DNA of 64,000 bases. Origin: Rhizophagus clarus (lineage: Eukaryota; Glomeromycota; Glomeromycetes; Glomerales; Glomeraceae). The notes beneath the pieces are model-generated. The model was given only the letters and a program-made list of their open reading frames with translations. It did no database searches and was not told the origin of the DNA. The DNA is taken from the NCBI GenBank assembly GCA_015698045.1, contig BLAL01000004.1:1426001-1490000 (forward strand), in the 5' to 3' direction. The position numbers were made by a program, and so were the translations under genes. Numbering within the stretch: the first letter of the stretch is position 1; each line of letters opens with the position of its first letter. This document shows, piece by piece, positions 58,979 through 64,000 of the stretch.

Positions 58979-61900
58979 TCATTTGTCATTATTTTCCTCT
59001 TCACAAAGACGTTCAATTTCAACATTAAGCGCCCAAACCCATTCTTCACGTTCGATTCTATTCCTAGTCCTAAAAATCCAAAAATCTCCCGGAATACCAT
59101 ATTTAATTATTTTTTCCATATTAACTTTCATCCCGTCATTACTAAAATAATATTTCCTTTTACTTTTCCAAATAACGAAACTAGTTTCTTTATAATCATC
59201 ATAAGATATCATACCATCACCATAAAGTTTCGCTAACGGACCTTCACTATATGATTTAGCTATACTTTGCTCTTGTAATACATTTGATTTATAATACTCG
59301 TACTCCGTGATACTACCTGAATATACATAGCAATCCCTTAAATTAATACAACCCTTACGTTTGTAATAACTTCTGTTTGATACATGTCCTGTCAATGTGG
59401 AACGCACGTGATGATTAAAATAAATAAAGTGACCGCGCGTTAGAATGTGATGATAAATTTGAAACGGTTGCCGCACATGTTTTCTATGATATAACAATCC
59501 GGATTTCTAAATTGATAAAAATTAATTAATACTATTTCAAAAAAAAAGGAAAGTTTAAAATTATCACTTACAGTTATTCCACGACAACCATCTAATATAC
59601 ACCCATTCCATATAACTGGGTCGGCGTAAGATTTAAAATTTTCCCAATTATGATCACGTAGTTCATTATTGTTTTTATTCTCTCGATATATTGATTGATT
59701 TGTTTTAATATTATCAATCCTTATTCTCACATCTTGTTTTAATCTAGCCTTCCAGTAATTAGCAAGTTCATTTAAATGCTTTACCCATTCTTTCCGTGTT
59801 TGCTTTGAATATGCCTAAAGTATTTAAAAAAAAAAGTCAATAAAATTTTGCTGTGATTATCACTTACAATTGTCATCATCGTAATCATTGTTACCTTCAA
59901 AGAAACAATTCCACCATTTTTCAGTAATAATTGAAAGAGACACCCTTCTCCTTCCACTTCGTCGTCTAAATTTTCTTCCAAGTTTTCTTCAATTTTTCCA
60001 TCATTTTTTAAACATTTAATTTCAACAATTTCGATCAAATCAATAAATCCTGTTGCATGTAAAATTTGCTTTGCTTTTCTTTTCATATCAGACTTCATAA
60101 AAGTATCGTTATTGCCAACAATTTTATCTTGGATATAAGGAGAAACTGCATAAATTAACGGATGTTGTTGAGCATTATCACAAAGTTGAATTCCATCATC
60201 TTCATTTGTAACAGTGGATACATTTGGAGGTGGAGGTGGACTTGCTTTTAATGGGTTTAAGAAGAATAAATAATTATTCTGTGAAGTAAAATAATACTTT
60301 CTTGATTTATTATTTTGACTTTTATTGTTTGTCATTTTAATTAGATATCCTTCAATCGGCGGTGGTTCCTTAATTAATTGATTTTTTAAAAATTAAAAAC
60401 GTGTCACAAAAAAAAAAGAAGGAAAGAAACAATGTATTTTCTTACAGTTAATTTTGTTCCATCACTTAGCTTAACAGTTGTAGGATAATGCTCGATTGGC
60501 CGTAGTTGTAATTGATGAGCCTATAAAATAACGAATTAAATCATTATTATACGAATGTAAAAAATTTTAAAAGCATCTTCAGCAAATAATTCATATTTCT
60601 ACCTGCTCAACAAATTGAGGGCTATTTAATAGATCGTTCCAGATATATCCATTTTCTTTTAAATTAATCCATTCTAACTTTTCATAACTCTTCCAACATA
60701 ATCTCAGATTACTAGATTTTACCCATTTATTTAACACATCGTCCCATTCGGTAATTTCACTCAATTCATTTAAAACAACATTAATTACTTCCTCTGCTCT
60801 AACATTTGACAATGTAAATACCTTATTATCTTCATTATTGCATCCCCCTCCTTCCTCGTTATTATTATCACAAAGAGGAATTCGTAATTTCACATCCAAA
60901 TCTGGTATAATGACATCAAGTGAACAAGGTATTGGTTTGTTTACCGATTCGGGAAATAATTTGTATATTGTTTGATACCATTGAATGCTTAATGAAATTG
61001 TTCTTGGATTTAAAATAAAACCTTTTACATAATGCTTGGCTGGTTGTGTTATTAATATTGTATAATCTGATGACGAAAACAGCGATAATTTTGTTGTGGA
61101 AGTGAAATAAATCCTATCAACTAATTTATTCTAAAAATATAATATTTATACTTGAATTAATATATTTTCCTTTTTTTTTAAAAAAAAAAAGCTGATTATA
61201 CGAAAATCATTTTCTTTACCTTGTTCTCATAAAATTCAATTCCACCCGGTTTTAATTTCACCATCAACTCTTTCCAGTCATAAGATTTGGTATCGTAATC
61301 CCTTAAATATTCAACTAAATGTTCTCCAGATTCTTTTTCAAAATAAATTCTTACTAACATTGAATTTTGTTTTATGATTGTATTTGATGGTTTTGTTGTA
61401 GCAGTAGACTCAGAAAATCTAACATATTTTGGTTTATTACCATTATTTACTTCTGAATTTTCATCAACTGGCGGAAAAGTTTCATGATTTTCGTTATCAC
61501 TTTCTTGATCAGTTTGTTCATCAAGAACGTTATGAGATTCTGTAATTGGCGTATAAAATCTCTCAGAAACTTTTGAATTAACATCACTATTCACATCTGA
61601 TAATAAGACATGCGACGTCCCAGGTTCATTTTCTTCGAATTTAAGTGATGGAAAATAAGTTTGACCACGTTTTATATTTGGCGGTGAAATTGGATTTGTA
61701 TTCAAATTCTCAGTCGGAGTATAATACGTCCCAGGTTCATTTCCCTCGAATTCAAGTGATGGAAAATAAGTTTGACCACGTTTTATATTTGGCGGTGAAA
61801 TTGGATTTGTATTCAAATTCTCAGTCGGAGTATAATACGTCCCAGGTTTATTTCCCTCGAGTTCAAGTGATGGAAAATAAGTTTGACCATATTTTATATT

Positions 61901-62546
61901 TGGCAGTGAAATTGGGTTTGTATTCAAATCTTCAGTCGGAGTATAATATATTTCAGAAGTTTTACTTCCACCGCTAGGACCGGATTCTAAATCCTGTGGT
62001 TCGGAAACCAAAAATTTCGAATCAGTTACTATTTCAACAGAACTTTTTAAAAACGTATGATTAGTTATGTTAAATTTGTTTCGTAATTTCATTTCAAAAA
62101 AGTTTAATTATAATATGAAATTATAGTTAATATTACCTTCGACTTTTTGAAATGATTTCGTAATAATCTAAAGAAGACAAATTTGTGGGTCCAATAGAAT
62201 CTCTTGAAGCAATAAAAGTAACTTGCCTTTCACGTTTATTAATAATTCCATTTGATGAAGTTAAGCTATTCCTGCCACTTTGAGAAAATTTGTTTTTTTT
62301 AATAATTTTAAGAGGTTCAGCGTAAATACTTTTTGAAAAAAAGAATGACTTTTTTTTATATGACCAATTTATTGGTCTTGGACCTATAAATATTCTTCGA
62401 GTTGTGGAATGTAAATGTAATTTATTTGATATTTCTGCGTTAATAAATAATTCGGATGAAAATAAGTTTTTATGTGGTAAACGTAAGGTTTGGGTTTGTG
62501 AAGAGGAACTTGACGAGTTGAAAGTTGTTGAAGTAGAGGCTTCCAT
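58979..62546 (-). CDS. Spo71/Mug56-like PH-domain protein, 7 exons
   Basis: Exons 62137-62546, 61220-62042, 60603-61130, 60446-60520, 59868-60368, 59572-59814 and 58979-59506. All introns are GT...AG; the sum is 3,108 nt (1,035 aa) and the frame is open throughout. N-terminus: Ser/Thr-rich, then RRIFIGPRPINW, which resembles the start motif of sporulation protein family Spo71. Residues about 190-300 hold three 37-residue repeats (YYTPTENLNTNPISPPN-type). Further on come an acidic loop and EPPPIEGYLIKMTNN followed by KYYFTSQNNYLFFLNP, typical of the first PH-like domain, ending with KQTRKEWVKHLNELANYW. The C-terminal domain (PFQIYHHILTRGHFIYF to WVWALNVEIERLCEE) is a second PH-like fold. In yeasts these proteins act at the prospore membrane; here a membrane phosphoinositide-binding role is inference. 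The gene looks intact in a region of decay. Confidence 0.8.
61617..61950 (-). repeat. three 111-bp in-frame repeats in the Spo71-like gene
   Basis: Three direct copies spaced 111 bp (37 codons), nearly identical at the nucleotide level (GTCCCAGGTTCATTTCC-type starts). They encode YYTPTENLNTNPISPPN and GQTYFPSLEFEGNEPGT units. Being multiples of three they keep the frame, and the identity suggests recent expansion. Confidence 0.9.
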
Positions 62547-63088
62547 TTTATTTTGTGGTATTCCGAATTCATTAAAAAAATTTCATAATAACACAAAAAT
62601 ATCAAATAAAGAAATTTAAATATTTTCGTTAGAACATTTAGCGCGCAACTTTCATGATTAAAGAGTGATGTAATTAGCGTAATATAAATGCAATTCCCTT
62701 TTTATAATTTATCCCTTTTTTGCGATCTACGGTTGATCATCAAAAATATGTCATCTGGTTGCACGAATTCCCTAATTTTTTTTAGTTTAAAAATTAGGAG
62801 TAAATTATGGCATACTGACACGTATTTTCATATATAGAAACTAAGTGTTACATAAACATTTTCAAAATTGTAATAATTATTCGTTTTTAAATTTTATGTG
62901 AGAAATGTTGCCGTATAAATTTTTCAAAGTCGATCTAATATGTTCGGTACAACAATGTAGCATGTAGCATTACGCACGCACACTTCATGAAATGCCTGAC
63001 ATTTCTATATCTTAAATTAATTTTTAATATTTTATTGTAACTTGTTTTTATCATTATCTCCGGTATGTATGATTAAAACGTATTAATA
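62547..63088. other. upstream region of the Spo71-like gene, no other gene seen
   Basis: Presumed promoter side of the minus-strand gene. AT-rich, with no recognised motif. Confidence 0.4.
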
Positions 63089-63860
63089 ATCCATATTTTT
63101 AACCAATAAAGGTAATTGCCTAATTGGAAATACCATTAATTCTTGTATCAAAAATTATGATTGATTTTGGTTAGTAAATTAAAATTCCATATTAGGTTTT
63201 TAAATGATAAAGGTAATTAGAAATTATGATTAATTCTGGCAGGAAATTTATGATTAATTTTGGCCAGTAAAATCAAAATGGATTTTGTACTACTATATTT
63301 CTATATTAGGTTTTTAAACGATAAAGGTAATTAGAAATTATCGTTAATTCTGGCCGAAAAAATTATAATTAATTTTGGCCGGTAAAATTAAAATGGGATT
63401 CTGTACGACTGTACCATATTAGGTTTTTAAATGATAAAGGTAATTAGAAATTATGATTAATTCTGGCAGGAAATTTATGATTAATTTTGGCCAATAAAAT
63501 TAAAATGGATTTTGTACTACTATTTTCTATATTAGGCTTTTAAACGATAAAGGTAATTAGAAATTATCGTTAATTCTGGCCGATAAAATTATGATTAATT
63601 TTGGCCGGTAAAATTAAAATGGGATTCTGTACGACTGTACTATATTAGGTTTTTAAATGATAAAAGTAATTAGAAATTATGATTAATTCTGGCAGGAAAA
63701 TTCATGATTAAATTTCGGCCAGTAAAATTAAAATGGGATTCTGCACGACTGTACCATATTAGGTTTATAAATGATAAAGGCAATTAAAAATTATTATTAA
63801 TTCTGGCTGAAAAAATTTATGATTAATTCTGGCCGGTAAAACTAATCTTACGAGTTTTTA
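63089..63860. repeat. 113-bp tandem repeat, about six and a half copies
   Basis: TTAGGTTTTTAAATGATAAA-type starts at 63192, 63306, 63419, 63532, 63645 and 63759 (spacing 114, 113, 113, 113, 114), with a degenerate copy near 63089. Two subtypes alternate (AATGAT/ATTATGATTAAT versus AACGAT/ATTATCGTTAAT) in the first four copies, giving a 226-bp higher-order unit. No open frame; contains TTCTGGC and TTTTGGCC words in each copy. Confidence 0.85.
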
Positions 63861-64000
63861 ACCAACAATAGTAATAAGTAATTTAATCCAAAATTATCAA
63901 AAATCACGTAGAACGAATAATAAAGAAAATGGTGCTCACGTAAAAAAATCACATGGGCATGACTAATTTAGGTTATAATATTATCAATATCAGATGTATT
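63861..64000. other. window end, nothing seen
   Basis: Short AT-rich sequence after the tandem repeat, no feature supported. Confidence 0.4.

Overview
The window is a very AT-rich, intron-rich eukaryotic segment. Introns are short (about 65-100 nt) with GTAAGT-like donors, CTAAC-like branch points and TAG/CAG acceptors. The protein families (tandem zinc-ribbon plus kinase units, F-box/LRR protein, RNF213-like fragments, Spo71-like PH protein, pogo-type transposase) together resemble an arbuscular mycorrhizal fungus of the Rhizophagus/Glomeromycotina type. That assignment is inference from family memory; no marker gene is present.

Layout. 0.7-1.7 kb (-): four-exon SAM-dependent methyltransferase. 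2.6-4.8 kb (+): three-exon F-box-like/leucine-rich-repeat protein. 6.0-13.15 kb (+): five head-to-tail zinc-ribbon + kinase units joined by the same phase-1 introns. Units 1, 3 and 4 carry frameshifts, unit 2 is open but lacks the catalytic Asp, and unit 5 is intact and ends in four tandem 51/48-nt exons. 13.7-23.5 kb (-): broken RNF213-like gene with a CBM20-like N-terminus, split by a roughly 4 kb repeat-rich insertion. 24.1-25.5 kb (+): intact three-exon gene of unknown function between GC-rich inverted repeats. 27.1-28.0 kb (-): kinase pseudogene.

29.5-39.0 kb (-): a kinase/coiled-coil gene whose 5' part is the most remarkable object here. Between 38.73 and 32.52 kb there are 60 successive 3-nt sequences, each directly preceded by a 3' splice site and directly followed by a 5' splice site (59 GT-AAG/AAA type, one GTGAGT), separated by introns of about 83-141 nt (one is longer because a TTAA-flanked element sits in it). 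They read as an array of 3-nt microexons. Spliced in phase 1 they give a stop-free 60-residue helix-like segment, and the total reading frame closes on the kinase exons through a single 1-nt exon.

39.2-39.8 kb: two small inverted-repeat elements. 40.7-41.0 kb: three further mini-exon-like units about 111 bp apart. 41.0-41.6 kb: pyrimidine-rich tract. 44-48.6 kb: decayed genes with a roughly 1 kb direct duplication. 49-50.5 kb (-): broken pogo/Tigger-like transposase. 50.5-58.6 kb: mostly decayed sequence, one Cys-rich exon and one pseudogene fragment. 59-62.5 kb (-): intact seven-exon Spo71/Mug56-like PH protein (1,035 aa). 63.1-63.9 kb: 113-bp tandem repeat.

A common theme is expansion by tandem duplication of intron-exon units whose exon length is a multiple of three and whose introns share one phase, so copy number can change without breaking the frame. 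All splice predictions were made by eye and need transcript evidence.
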